DNA of 64,000 nt from Planotetraspora thailandica. GTDB taxonomy: Bacteria > Actinomycetota > Actinomycetes > Streptosporangiales > Streptosporangiaceae. Shown piece by piece: positions 43,412-52,524 of the stretch (position 1 is its first letter; each line of letters starts with the position of its first letter). The translations under genes and the position numbers were made by a program. The stretch lies in contig NZ_BOOR01000005.1 of the NCBI RefSeq assembly GCF_016863335.1, forward strand, positions 223,658 to 287,657, given 5' to 3'. The notes beneath the pieces are model-generated. The model was not told the DNA's origin, did no database searches, and worked only from the letters and a program-made list of their open reading frames with translations.

Positions 43412-43714
43412 TCATTCGATGTGCTGCACCACGGTGGTGAGGCGCCAGTCGACCGTGTCGTGGTCGATGGTCGCGTGAACCGGGGAGTGGCCCATCTCTC
43501 CAACGATGCCGGCGGCCCCCGACTGGGCATGGGCCATGGTGTCGTAGGCCACGATGTCGATGATCGTGCCGTCGGAGGTTTCGAGAATGCGGCGCCATAG
43601 GAACCCGGGCCGGCGCCGCAGATAGTCGTTGATGTCCTTGTTCGCGGCAACGAAATCGGCCGTGTTGAGGCCCTCGGCGGGCCTGAGGGTCGTCACTTCG
43701 AGGGTCTCGGCCAT
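43412..43714 (-). CDS. Small ferredoxin-like/ABM-type protein
   Basis: 100 residues from ATG 43714, with AAGGA six bases upstream (ATG 43720 overlaps the SD). The pattern INDYLRRRPGFLWRRILETSDGTIIDIVAYDTMAHAQSG, quoted only as landmarks GFLWRRIL and IIDIVAYDT, fits a dimeric alpha/beta-barrel as in antibiotic-biosynthesis monooxygenases. The function is unknown. It lies 48 bp after the SDR gene and probably shares its operon. Confidence 0.65.
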   Translation of the reverse strand: MAETLEVTTLRPAEGLNTADFVAANKDINDYLRRRPGFLWRRILETSDGTIIDIVAYDTMAHAQSGAAGIVGEMGHSPVHATIDHDTVDWRLTTVVQHIE

Positions 43715-43762
43715 GGGCATTCCTTTCGAGCAGGGGCGCGGTGACGGCGGTGAGAGGGGCGG

Positions 43763-44497
43763 TCAGCCCTGCGCCGTGGGGCGGACGACGACCTCGTTGA
43801 CGTCGACGTTCTCCGGCTGGGCGATCGCATAGGCGATGGCGTCGGCGACCGCGGACGCAGGGATGGCCAACTGCTCGGACGCCGCCCTGGCGGCGCCTTG
43901 CGCGACCGGGTCGCCGCCACGGTCGGTGAGCTCCGACTGGGTGAAACCGGGGCTGACGACCGTGACGCGGACACGGTCGTTCTCCTGCCGAAGTCCCTCG
44001 GACAGCGCGCGTACCGCGTACTTGGTAGCGCAGTAGACCGCCGCGGTCGGGTCGACGCGGTGCGCGGATGTGGAGGCCACGTTGATCACATGTCCCGTGC
44101 CTTGAGCGCGCATCCCGGGCAGGACGGCGGCGATGCCGTGGAGAGTGCCGCGCAGGTTGACGTCGATCATCTGGTCCCACTCGTCGATGCGCAGCGCGTC
44201 GATCCGCGACAGCGGCATCACACCGGCGTTGTTGACCAGCACATCGATCCGCCCGTAGCGCTCGCGGGCCGCGGCGGCGAAGGCGCGCATGCTCTCCAGG
44301 CTGGTCACGTCCAACTCCTGGAAATCGGCGGAGCCTCCGGCGGCCCGGAGGCCGGCGACGAGGGTCTCGAGCCGGTCGGTACGGCGGGCGCCGACGAAGA
44401 CGTGGTGTCCGTCGGCTGCGAGCCGCTGTGCGGTGGCCTCGCCTATTCCGCTGCTCGCTCCCGTGACGAGAACGGTCTTGGGCGTGGAGGGGTTCAT
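43763..44497 (-). CDS. SDR family oxidoreductase
   Basis: 244 residues from ATG 44497 with GGGAGA five bases upstream. Classical short-chain dehydrogenase: cofactor motif TGASSGIGEA at ~11-20, NNAGV, active-site Ser in NVASTSAHR and catalytic YCATK (Tyr, Lys). Arg residues after strand 2 (GARRTDRL) suggest NADP preference. The substrate is probably a ketone or alcohol. First gene of a three-gene unit, with a perfect palindrome 80 bp upstream. Confidence 0.9.
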   Translation of the reverse strand: MNPSTPKTVLVTGASSGIGEATAQRLAADGHHVFVGARRTDRLETLVAGLRAAGGSADFQELDVTSLESMRAFAAAARERYGRIDVLVNNAGVMPLSRIDALRIDEWDQMIDVNLRGTLHGIAAVLPGMRAQGTGHVINVASTSAHRVDPTAAVYCATKYAVRALSEGLRQENDRVRVTVVSPGFTQSELTDRGGDPVAQGAARAASEQLAIPASAVADAIAYAIAQPENVDVNEVVVRPTAQG

Positions 44498-44576
44498 GGA
44501 TTCTCCCGTTTCGGTGCTGTGCCGTATCGGCCGGGTTTCCAGCGTGGAGGGGCGGCACCAGAGGGAGAAGGCCGTG

Positions 44577-44605
44577 ACTTCCTGGGTGTGCGACACCCAG
44601 GAAGT
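44577..44605. promoter_or_regulatory. Perfect 13-bp palindrome upstream of SDR operon
   Basis: ACTTCCTGGGTGT (44577-44589), GCG, ACACCCAGGAAGT (44593-44605). It lies between the upstream XRE gene stop and the SDR start. As the only strong dyad in this 149-bp gap, it is either an operator for the SDR operon, probably bound by the XRE regulator next door, or a terminator hairpin for the XRE gene. The absence of a T tract favours an operator. Confidence 0.55.
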
Positions 44606-44646
44606 TGCCGTACGGCCAGCCGGTGACCTGCTGAGGGAGAAGGAAC

Positions 44647-45474
44647 TCAGGGCGTCGCGTGCACGGAGGCCAGGTGGGCGACCGCCTCCGCGCTCCGGGT
44701 GCCGGGCTCCGGAGTGCCGACCAGCAACTGCTGCCCGGGAACGTCCCGGACGTCGAAGATCTGGTAGTTCAACTCGATCCTCCCGGCCTCGGGATGCACG
44801 AACACTTTGAACATGCGGTTCAGGCCCCTCACCGTCTGGTCCTCCCACAAGGACCGGAAATCCGGCGACGACTGCCGGAGCTCGTCCACGAGGCGTTCGA
44901 TCTCCGGGTCACCGGGGAAGCAGCCGGCGTTGAGGCGCAACGCGTGGACCACGTTCTCCCTGAGAACCGGCCAGTCGGCGAACACGGTGCGCGCCTGCGG
45001 GTGGTGGAACAGGATGCGGACCATGTTGGTCATCCCGGAGAACGGCGAAAGGAGCGTGGCGGCGAGGTTGTTGGCGGCGAGCACGTCGAAAGCCGGGCTG
45101 AGCACGTAGGCGGCCGATGCGGGAAAGGTGTCGAGCATGTGCAGCAGCGTCGGATGCACCGGCTCTCGCGGATTCCGGGGCGCGAGGCGAGGGTGGAGTC
45201 CGGCCAGCCGGAAAAGGTGGCCCCGTGCGTCGGCGTCGAGCCTGAGCGCCTGGCCGATGGCCGACAGAATGCTCGGGGACGGGTTGCGTTCGCGGCCCTG
45301 CTCCAGCCGCGCGTAGTAGTCCACGCTCACGCCGGCCAGCACGGCGACCTCCTCGCGCCGCAGCCCGGCGACCCTGCGATCACCCCCGGACGGCAGGCCG
45401 ACGTCCGCCGGATCGATCCGGGCGCGGTGGGCGCGCAGGAACTCTCCGAGCTGGTTGTTCACGGGCGCGGGCAT
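44647..45474 (-). CDS. XRE/MmyB-like transcriptional regulator
   Basis: 275 residues, complete. The helix-turn-helix region has the family signature GLRREEVAVLAGVSVDYYARLEQGRERNPS (landmarks GLRREE and YYARLEQ). The C-terminal MmyB-type domain ends with GQQLLVGTPEPGT. It lies directly upstream of the SDR operon on the same strand, with the 13-bp palindrome between, so it likely controls that operon and itself. Confidence 0.9.
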   Translation of the reverse strand: MPAPVNNQLGEFLRAHRARIDPADVGLPSGGDRRVAGLRREEVAVLAGVSVDYYARLEQGRERNPSPSILSAIGQALRLDADARGHLFRLAGLHPRLAPRNPREPVHPTLLHMLDTFPASAAYVLSPAFDVLAANNLAATLLSPFSGMTNMVRILFHHPQARTVFADWPVLRENVVHALRLNAGCFPGDPEIERLVDELRQSSPDFRSLWEDQTVRGLNRMFKVFVHPEAGRIELNYQIFDVRDVPGQQLLVGTPEPGTRSAEAVAHLASVHATP

Positions 45475-45812
45475 GCTGACCAGCGTAAACCTTCGCTGCC
45501 GCCTCCTTTCGCGGCCATTCGGCCAAGGGATCTGCAGGTCGTCACCGTACGGCGGGCCTCAGGGCGCCCATCGGGCTCCTCGGCACGGCGACGGCGTGGC
45601 GTGCCGAGTCACGGTAGATGATCGCGATTGGCGGTGGCCGCTGTCCGCGGGCCCCCGTTCGGGTACCCGTATCTGCCGCCGACGGTTTGATCCTTCAGGC
45701 GGCTCCGGCTCTGACCCACGATTACGGTGAAAAGAATCATCAGCGAAGTTCACTTTGATGTTCTTCCAACCTGCTGACAGAACGCCAAGAGAAATACGGA
45801 CAAAGCGAATAG
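45475..45812. other. Intergenic, no gene seen
   Basis: 338 bp upstream of the broken lipoprotein gene. No supported frame or RNA. The stretch 45721-45812 is A-rich relative to its surroundings and probably contained the lipoprotein promoter. Confidence 0.45.
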
Positions 45813-46790
45813 ATGATCAGTAAGTCGAAGTGTCGGCCGTCCTCGAAGCCTGAGATCGGCAGGCGCACTCTGGTAATCGTCGCAACGACTGTCTTGACGG
45901 CGGTGAGCGGATGCGCTGCTGAGGGTGACAAGACCTCCGCGGGATCGGCATAGAGTGCGGCCGTTTGGAAGCTTCCCGACGCGCCGTATCCGAACGTCCG
46001 CGACCAAATGAACGGACTTTTCGCCGGATACAGCACCAGGCAGGCCGCGATCGAAGAGCTGTCGTGGCGTTGCATGAGAGACAAGGGCTTGAAATACGTC
46101 AAGCAGCCGCCGTTGAAGAAGGACGTGAACCCGACGATGGGCAAGCCGGATTACGGGTTGAGCGTCGCGGAGCCCCGTAATGACGCATACGGGACTCAGG
46201 CCAACCTGCACGACGGCTCCGGGGCAGGTGAGGATCCCTATCGCGACCAGACCGATGCCGAGCGTCAGAAGTGGGGCGACGCCTACTTCGGGCCGTCGTC
46301 GGCGGTGAAGATACGGGTGACGTTGCCTAACGGCAGTGAGGTGGAGACGTCCGCGGAGGGGTGCCTGGCAGAGTCGCAGAAGCAGATCTTCGGCTCCATC
46401 GAGCAGATGCTCAAGTCGGAGAATTTCGCGGGGAACCTTCCTATCGAGGCCAGGAAGAGGGCGAACGCTGACCCGGCCATACGCTCCCTGAACGCCTCGT
46501 GGACGGCGTGCATGGCCAAGTGGGGTTACTCAGATCTGGCGGATCCGAGTGCGGCGCGGGCGAAGGCCAGCGATTTCTATAACGGCGCCGGTGGGGGTTT
46601 CGCGGCCGAGGTCAAGCTGGCGGTCGCCGACGCTTCATGCGAGAAGAGCCTCGGCTACGCGTCGGCGCGCAAGCGCCTTGAAGACCGCTATTACCCCGCC
46701 ACGCTTATGCACTTCGAACCCGAGGTGACCGCGGTTCAGCAGTTCAACTCGGCAGCCCTCGATCGAGCCCAGAAGATTCTGGCTTCATGA
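45813..46790 (+). pseudogene. Lipoprotein gene with in-frame amber codon
   Basis: ATG 45813 opens a lipoprotein signal: RRTLVIVATTVLTAVSGCAAEG with lipobox VSGC. After 46 codons TAG (45951-45953) stops it. The same frame continues without a further stop to 46790, reading VWKLPDAPYPNVRDQMNGLF immediately afterwards, with no shift. The remainder (~279 codons) has even spacing of Cys and Trp and the ordinary composition of a secreted solute-facing protein. Either the gene is dead, or expression needs readthrough. A truncated product could restart at ATG 46008, but it would lack export. Function unknown. Confidence 0.65.
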
Positions 46791-46816
46791 TCGACGAGTC
46801 TCCAGGCGGCTGATGA

Positions 46817-47381
46817 TCATCTGCTAGTGGAGGCGAGCCAGCCCAGTTCGGCCAGAGCGTGCGCGGACGGGCTGTCAGGGTCGGGCTGCCCGATGACGAG
46901 TGTCTGGCCGGGAGCGCTGTTGACGTTGAACGCTTCGAAATGAAGCGTCAGGTCACCGACATAACGGTGGCGTATGTGGACGGTTTCGTGACTCCTGATT
47001 CGCACATCGTGACGAGCCCATAGCCGGCGGAAGTTCTCGCTCGCGAGCGAGAACTCATCGACCAGTTCGAGCAGGAAGGGGTCGTCGCAGTCTGCTCCCG
47101 CCATGGCGCGAAGGTGGGCCACAAACGAAAACGCCTCCCGTTCCCAGTCGGCAGAGTTGGAGGGCTCCGGCCAGAGCGTCGAGCACCTGATCCGATGGGT
47201 TACGTTCTCTGCCCTGTTCCAGCCGGGTGTAGTAGTCGACGCTGACGCCGGCCAGGAGTGCCACCTCGTTGCGGCGCAACCCAGGGGTCCGGCGACGGTC
47301 GTCGCCACTCGGCAGCCCTACCTGATCAACTCCCACGACCTGACGCCGAGCGCGAAGGAACTCACCAAGAGGGCTTTTCAT
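46817..47381 (-). pseudogene. XRE/MmyB-like regulator with internal deletion
   Basis: The N-terminal half from ATG 47381 has the HTH (GLRRNEVALLAGVSVDYYTRLEQ) and runs to VLDALAGALQL. It then joins directly, in a different frame, to DWEREAFSFVAHLRAM, ending in GQTLVIGQPDPDS. Compared with the intact relatives at 44647 and 55772, about 90 residues of the middle domain are missing at ~47160. The deletion also shifts the frame, so no intact regulator can be made. No obvious repeats remain at the join. Confidence 0.75.
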
Positions 47382-47434
47382 ATCGGACAGACTAGGGAAG
47401 TTAATGCCAAACCGGTGCAAAAGTGCCCTGGGGG

Positions 47435-48253
47435 TCACCGATGCGCGGCGGGCGACAACGTGTCGACGAGATCGGCCAGGGCCGTGGCGAGGCGGTCGGC
47501 GTTCTCGGTGGGCGGCCCGCCCGGCTCGCTCATGTAGATGTCGCGGCGAATCTCGATCATGAGCGCGGTGACCGCGGGCTGCTGCCGGTAGTGCTTGAGA
47601 GGCACATAACAGCCGGCGAAGGGGGTGTCCTGGTCGATGTCACCGAGTCCGGCGAACGCGTCGCGGGCGGCGCGCACCAACTCGGGCGGGGTGTGGAACT
47701 CGTCCGTGCCGAGGCAGATCGAGGGGCGTGGGCCGTCCCCGTGCAGCTCGTACGGCAATGCCCGGCTGGGGTAGGAGTGCACGTCGATGACGACGGCCCG
47801 GCCGGTGGCGGCCAGCCGCGCGTCGACCAGGTCGGTCATGGCGTCGGCGTACGGGCGGTAATGCCGAGCCAGCAGCTCCTGGTCGCGAGCCTCGTCGTCG
47901 AGGCGAAGCCGTTGTCCGTGGGACGTGCGGGTGTAGACGGCGCCCATGCCGACGGCGCTCATCTCCTCACGCGCGTCGGGAAAACGTTCGGGATCCACGA
48001 CCAGGCGTGAATAGCTGTTCTCCAGCAGCCACGGGGCGTGGGTGGCAAAGGCCGCAGCCCGGGAGGCGATGAGCCCGGTATGCGCGTCGGTCATGTGGTC
48101 GAGCTCGGCGGCCAGGGCGTCGTCGTCGAGCAGGATGCTCTGCCGGGCGGCGGCGCTCAGGGCGCGGGAGCCGTGCGGGACGTGCAGGACCACGGAGGAG
48201 GTCGTCGCCCCCGCCAGCACGCGATAGACCGGTTCGACGGCTTTCTCCGACAT
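47435..48253 (-). CDS. N-formylglutamate amidohydrolase family protein
   Basis: 272 residues from ATG 48253, SD GGGAGGGAG upstream. Family landmarks are VVLHVPHGSRAL, a DAHTG segment, a conserved WLLENSYSRLVVDPERFPD, DVHSYPSRALPYE and EIRRDIYMSE. The fold is a zinc amidohydrolase of the histidine-degradation enzyme type (N-formyl-L-glutamate to glutamate), but no other hut gene is present, so its real substrate is open. The Nudix gene upstream is on the same strand with a 55-bp gap. Confidence 0.85.
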   Translation of the reverse strand: MSEKAVEPVYRVLAGATTSSVVLHVPHGSRALSAAARQSILLDDDALAAELDHMTDAHTGLIASRAAAFATHAPWLLENSYSRLVVDPERFPDAREEMSAVGMGAVYTRTSHGQRLRLDDEARDQELLARHYRPYADAMTDLVDARLAATGRAVVIDVHSYPSRALPYELHGDGPRPSICLGTDEFHTPPELVRAARDAFAGLGDIDQDTPFAGCYVPLKHYRQQPAVTALMIEIRRDIYMSEPGGPPTENADRLATALADLVDTLSPAAHR

Positions 48254-48308
48254 GCCACTCCCTCCCGCGTCAGACACTTCTCTCCCCGCCGAAGCCGGTC
48301 GGCGGTCT

Positions 48309-48830
48309 CTAGTCCAGATCCGGATGATGCCAGGGGAAGCCGACGGGCTCGTCCGGGACGTCGCCGGCCAGCAGGCGTTCCATGAATCCGGCGAGTCCGG
48401 GCGGGAAGACCTGTTCGTCGGTGGTCTGGAGCTCGGGCAGCGACCACCAGCGGAAGCGGTCGACCAGCGAACGCTCGCGGTCTTCCATGCCTGAGGTGTC
48501 GACCTTGAATTCCCGTACGCGGAGGAAGAAGTAGGAGTCGAGGGCGAGGAACAGCCGGCCGTCGGACGCCTTCCAGTAGCCCGAAGCGGTGGCCACGACA
48601 GGACCGATCTCGTCCGGATCCGCCGAATGCCCGGTTTCCTCGCGAAGCTCGCGAGCCGCCGCGTGGTGGAGGGGCTCGCCGTCGTTGACGCCGCCGCCGG
48701 GGGTGAACCATGCGTATTCATCGGCGTTGATCAACCCGAGGCCGCGATAGAGCAGCACCCGATCCTGTTCGTCGACCAGCAGGATCCTCGCGGACGGTCG
48801 GACGATGGCATCGGGCATACCGGTGATCAT
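48309..48830 (-). CDS. Nudix hydrolase
   Basis: 173 residues from ATG 48830 (ATG 48818 also possible; neither has a strong SD). The Nudix box is complete: GGGVNDGEPLHHAAARELREETG, with landmarks GEPLHHAA and RELREETG. It binds Mg2+ and hydrolyses nucleoside-diphosphate-linked compounds. The FTPGGG lead-in and a WHHPDL tail are seen in actinobacterial Nudix proteins of unknown substrate. It is likely co-transcribed with the N-formylglutamate amidohydrolase-like gene. Confidence 0.87.
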   Translation of the reverse strand: MITGMPDAIVRPSARILLVDEQDRVLLYRGLGLINADEYAWFTPGGGVNDGEPLHHAAARELREETGHSADPDEIGPVVATASGYWKASDGRLFLALDSYFFLRVREFKVDTSGMEDRERSLVDRFRWWSLPELQTTDEQVFPPGLAGFMERLLAGDVPDEPVGFPWHHPDLD

Positions 48831-48902
48831 ATGCTTCGCGCTGGCGACGCTGTCGGGGACGCGAAGGCGCCCAGCCAGTTCTCGTGACCGTTGAGGAGAG
48901 GC

Positions 48903-49505
48903 ATGCCGAGCCGGACCAGACATAAGGCCGCCTGGGCGGTCGTCGTACTGCTTCTCGCCGTCGGGGGCGCGGTTCTGCTGGTCCCGCGGCTGTCGAAACC
49001 GGATCTGGCGGGCACCGCCCGTGAACAGGTCGTCACCGTCGACCCTCCGACGCGTACGGTGCTCATGGAGGCCGCCGACCACTTCCTGGAGACGGACCCC
49101 GGCCGCAACGAGCACAACTTCCTGGCCGCCGAGAAGCCGGACCTGCGTCCCCGGGTCTTCTGCCGAGAAGAGCTCATCGAGGTGCGCCGGAAGGATCCAC
49201 AGCTGCTGGTCGGGCTCATGGCCTGGTGCGAGGAACTGGCCCGCTCGGGCGGCACGCTCACCCTCGGCAGCGGATATGCCGTCCCGCTGCTCCTGACGAT
49301 GGAATCGGTGGGCGGGCGTTACGCCGTACGGGACGTCGAAGAGCCGCTGGACGGCGAAGCGAACATACCGACGACGCGGGCGATGTTCTCCCCTGAAGGC
49401 GCGCCCCGGGCGATCGAGTTGGCGAGCGCGGGGTCGGACATGAAAGGGGTCCGCGCGGAGGCGCGCAAGGCCTTCGGACTGCCGCCGGACGCTCCGATCT
49501 CCTGA
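48903..49505 (+). CDS. Membrane-anchored hypothetical protein
   Basis: 200 residues from ATG 48903 with GAGGAGAGG upstream. A single N-terminal transmembrane helix (AAWAVVVLLLAVGGAVLLV) is followed by an extracytoplasmic domain with two cysteines (VFCREE and AWCEELA) that could pair. No family recognised. It is divergent from the Nudix gene. Confidence 0.7.
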   Translation: MPSRTRHKAAWAVVVLLLAVGGAVLLVPRLSKPDLAGTAREQVVTVDPPTRTVLMEAADHFLETDPGRNEHNFLAAEKPDLRPRVFCREELIEVRRKDPQLLVGLMAWCEELARSGGTLTLGSGYAVPLLLTMESVGGRYAVRDVEEPLDGEANIPTTRAMFSPEGAPRAIELASAGSDMKGVRAEARKAFGLPPDAPIS

Positions 49506-49620
49506 CCGGGCTACTCGCACAGGCGCGTGCCGTCCCGGCCATGGCAGCGGGAGTTAGGCTCGAAGCGCCACCCCCGGCGGTCGATCGGAGGCAGGTCTGA
49601 TCTTCGCTGTCACCGACTCC

Positions 49621-51183
49621 ATGGATCTGTTCTCCAGCGAGATCGTCACTCGCGTCACAACGATCGGCGTCAGCGTGGCCTTCGCCGGCGCGGGACTGGT
49701 CGCCGTCCGTGTACGGCCCCGCAACCGGGTCGGCCCGCTGATGATCGTCGTGGGCGTGGTGTGGCTCCTCTCCAAGCTCGCGCCCCCGCCGGCCGGTACG
49801 GCATTGGCGGCCGTGTGGGCCGGAGTGCTCGCGCACCTGATCGTGGCGTTCCCGACCGGGCGGCTGGGCGGGCCCGCTCAGCGAGCCGTCGTGGTGGTCG
49901 CATATCTCAGCGCCGCCGTCGTGTCGGCGCTCGCCCTGACCGACCAGGCGTCCGCGACCGTGCGAGGCGTCGCGACGTTCGCGTCCGTGCTCATCGGCTG
50001 TGCCGTACTGGGCCTGCAGGTGATCCGCTGGCGGGGCAGCACTGTGGCGCAACGCCGGGCGCTGGGCCCCGTGCTCGCCGCCGCCGTGGTGGCGGTGACG
50101 CTGTTCGTCACGCTGAAGCCCGCGGTCATCGCCGGGGTCGCGGCGCAGCACCTGACACCCGTCGTGCACGTGGCCCTCGCCGCCGTGCCGCTGGGCTACC
50201 TGGCCGCCCTCCTGCGACGGAGGGCCGACCGGGGCCGGGTCGCCGAACTGGTCGTCCACCTCACCCACACGTTTCCGCCCGTGACCATCCGGCAGGCCCT
50301 GGCGGAGACGCTGCACGATCCGGCCCTGGAAGTCGGGTACTGGACGCCGGAATCCGCGCGGTACGTGAACGTGGAGGGCCAGGCCGTGTCTGACGAAGGC
50401 GACCGGGTGGCGACGCGCATCGACCACAACGGAGCCCCGCTGGCACTGCTCCTGCACGATCCGGTCCTGCTGGACGATCCGGAGTTGCTGGAGGCGACGT
50501 GCGCCGCCGCCGCGCTGGCCCTCTCGAACGAACGCCTGACCGCCGACCTGCGGGCGCGCCTGCGCCAGCTCGCCGATTCCCGCAGCCAGGTGCTCCGGGC
50601 GGCCGAGACGGAACGACGGCGGCTGGAACGTGACCTCCATGACGGCGTGCAGCAACGGCTCCTGTCCATCCCCATGTCCCTCGGCCTGGCCGAGTCGGCG
50701 CTCCCCACGCATCCGGAACGGGCCCGGGAGCTCGTCGGCGAGGCGAAGGCCACGACGCTGGCCGTCCTCGGCGAGTTGCGAGCCCTGTCACAGGGCATCC
50801 ACCCTCCGACGCTGACCGAACGCGGCCTGGACGGCGCCGTCCGTGAGCTGGTCGCGCTCGCGCCGGTGCCCGTACGGCTGTCGCTCGAGATCTCCACGCC
50901 GGTGCCGGACGAGATCGAGACGACGGCCTACTACGTGGTGGCCGAGGCGCTGGCCAACATCAACAAGCACGCCGACGCCCGGTGCGCGCACGTGCGCGTC
51001 GGGCAAGAGGGCGGGCACCTGCTGGTCGAGGTGTGCGACGACGGCCGAGGCGGGGCGCGCCCCACGGACGGCTCCGGATTGCGCGGCCTGGCCGACCGGG
51101 TCGCGGCCGCCGGCGGAACCTTCTCCCTGGAGAGCCCACCCGGTGAGGGCACCCGGATCCGGGCGGTGTTGCCGTGCAGGTAG
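49621..51183 (+). CDS. NarL-type sensor histidine kinase
   Basis: 520 residues from ATG 49621. Several transmembrane helices occupy residues ~10-200, with a weak GAF-like region following. The HisKA_3 box is RRRLERDLHDGVQQRLL (phospho-acceptor His). The ATPase domain shows EALANINKHADA, DDGRGG and GSGLRGLADRVAAAGG. It would sense a membrane or envelope signal and phosphorylate the response regulator whose GTG start overlaps its end by 10 bp. Confidence 0.92.
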   Translation: MDLFSSEIVTRVTTIGVSVAFAGAGLVAVRVRPRNRVGPLMIVVGVVWLLSKLAPPPAGTALAAVWAGVLAHLIVAFPTGRLGGPAQRAVVVVAYLSAAVVSALALTDQASATVRGVATFASVLIGCAVLGLQVIRWRGSTVAQRRALGPVLAAAVVAVTLFVTLKPAVIAGVAAQHLTPVVHVALAAVPLGYLAALLRRRADRGRVAELVVHLTHTFPPVTIRQALAETLHDPALEVGYWTPESARYVNVEGQAVSDEGDRVATRIDHNGAPLALLLHDPVLLDDPELLEATCAAAALALSNERLTADLRARLRQLADSRSQVLRAAETERRRLERDLHDGVQQRLLSIPMSLGLAESALPTHPERARELVGEAKATTLAVLGELRALSQGIHPPTLTERGLDGAVRELVALAPVPVRLSLEISTPVPDEIETTAYYVVAEALANINKHADARCAHVRVGQEGGHLLVEVCDDGRGGARPTDGSGLRGLADRVAAAGGTFSLESPPGEGTRIRAVLPCR

Positions 51184-51821
51184 TCATCGCCGAAGACAAC
51201 ATGTTGTTGCGCGAGGGGCTCGTCCGGCTGCTGACCGAGGGCGGCCTCACTGTTGCGGCGGCCGTCGCGGATTCCGTGACGCTGCTGACCGAGGTGGCGC
51301 GGCACCGCCCCGACGTCGCCGTGGTGGACATCCGCCTGCCGCCCACCCAGACCGACGAAGGCCTGCGGGCGGCCAGGGAGATCCGCCGCCGCCACCCCGG
51401 CACCGGAGTGCTGGTGTTGTCCCAGTACGTCCGGGTCAGTTATACGGTCGAGCTGCTCGACGGGGGAGCCCGGGGCGTCGGATACCTGCTCAAGGACAGG
51501 GTGTCCGACCTCGCGGAGTTCACGGCGGCGGTCCGGCAGGTGGGCGGTGGCGGCTCGGCCTTCGACTCTGCCGTCATCGACCTGCTGGTCGGCCGGCACG
51601 ACCGCGCCGACGACCCGCTGCGCGCCCTCACCGACCGCGAACGCGAGGTCCTCGGCCTGATGGCCGAAGGCCGCACCAACCAGGCCATCGCGGAACGCGT
51701 CGGCATCGCCGAGCGCACCGTCGAGAAGCACTGCACGAACATCTTCGCCAAGCTCGGGCTGCCCGCGAGAGCCGACGACCATCGCCGCGTCCTGGCCGTC
51801 CTGCGCTACCTCAACTCATAG
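51174..51821 (+). CDS. LuxR/NarL family response regulator
   Basis: 215 residues. The receiver domain has EDN at the N terminus, phospho-acceptor Asp in VAVVDIRLP and Lys in YLLKDRV. A NarL-type helix-turn-helix follows: LTDREREVLGLMAEGRTNQAIAERVGIAERTVEKHC, with landmarks EREVL and RTVEKH. Start GTG 51174 overlaps the kinase gene, so the pair is translationally coupled. Target genes are not visible. The three-helix membrane protein downstream is a candidate. Confidence 0.93.
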   Translation: MQVVIAEDNMLLREGLVRLLTEGGLTVAAAVADSVTLLTEVARHRPDVAVVDIRLPPTQTDEGLRAAREIRRRHPGTGVLVLSQYVRVSYTVELLDGGARGVGYLLKDRVSDLAEFTAAVRQVGGGGSAFDSAVIDLLVGRHDRADDPLRALTDREREVLGLMAEGRTNQAIAERVGIAERTVEKHCTNIFAKLGLPARADDHRRVLAVLRYLNS

Positions 51822-51954
51822 CGCTCGTGGTGTGGTCAGCCACACCATGCGGGTGCGGCTCGTACGGTCAGGCGTGAGTGGAGGCCTGCTTCTCGCGCCC
51901 GCGCCCTCGCCGGAGACTGGGACCGCCGATGAACCCCGAGGACAGGAGCCGGCG

Positions 51955-52338
51955 ATGCCCGCTGCAAGAGCCCAGCGCAACGCGATGACGACGGCCAGGA
52001 TCGTGGCGCTCGCCCTCGTCGCCGTGATGGCCGTCTACTTCATCACCTCGGATGCCATACGGTCCGGCAACCCCTTTCTGGTGCCCGACGCACTCCTCAC
52101 CGCCTTGCTGGCCGTCTCAGCGGCTTTCCGGGGACGCCTTGCCGTACCTGTGATGATCTTCTCCTTCGCCTGGGCGGCGGCCGTCTGGACGGTGTCGCTC
52201 TGCACCTACATCACGCGCGGGGCGTTCGAGGACGGGGCGAACCACCTCGCCCTGATCATCCCCAGCGTCGGGGTCGCCGGCCTGCTGGCCGTCGTCTCGG
52301 CCGCGTCGGATCGCGCCAATGAGGCAGAGCGGGTCTGA
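51955..52338 (+). CDS. Small multi-pass membrane protein
   Basis: 127 residues from ATG 51955, with AGGAG 7 nt upstream. Three or four hydrophobic helices (IVALALVAVMAVYFI, PDALLTALLAVSAAF, VMIFSFAWAAAVWTVSL and IIPSVGVAGLLAVVSAA). No family recognised. It follows the two-component pair by 133 bp, suggesting possible regulation by it. Confidence 0.65.
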   Translation: MPAARAQRNAMTTARIVALALVAVMAVYFITSDAIRSGNPFLVPDALLTALLAVSAAFRGRLAVPVMIFSFAWAAAVWTVSLCTYITRGAFEDGANHLALIIPSVGVAGLLAVVSAASDRANEAERV

Positions 52339-52524
52339 GGACGCTCCGGCCACGACGAACCCCGGCCCCAACCGGTTCCCAGACGTTCACAGGTCGATTC
52401 CAAGAGCGCCGTCCCACCATGGGCTGGCGAGGAGGAGGCGAGGGGAGCGCACTGCGGAGTCGTCCTCCCGCGACAAGGGACCGCCGCACCGGGCGGCCGT
52501 CACGAACTCGAAAAGGGGGCCGAC

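Noticed and set aside
46008..46790. ATG 46008 as the start of an intact gene
   Set aside because: The frame continues upstream through a lipobox signal interrupted only by TAG. A start at 46008 would make an unexported fragment and has no SD.
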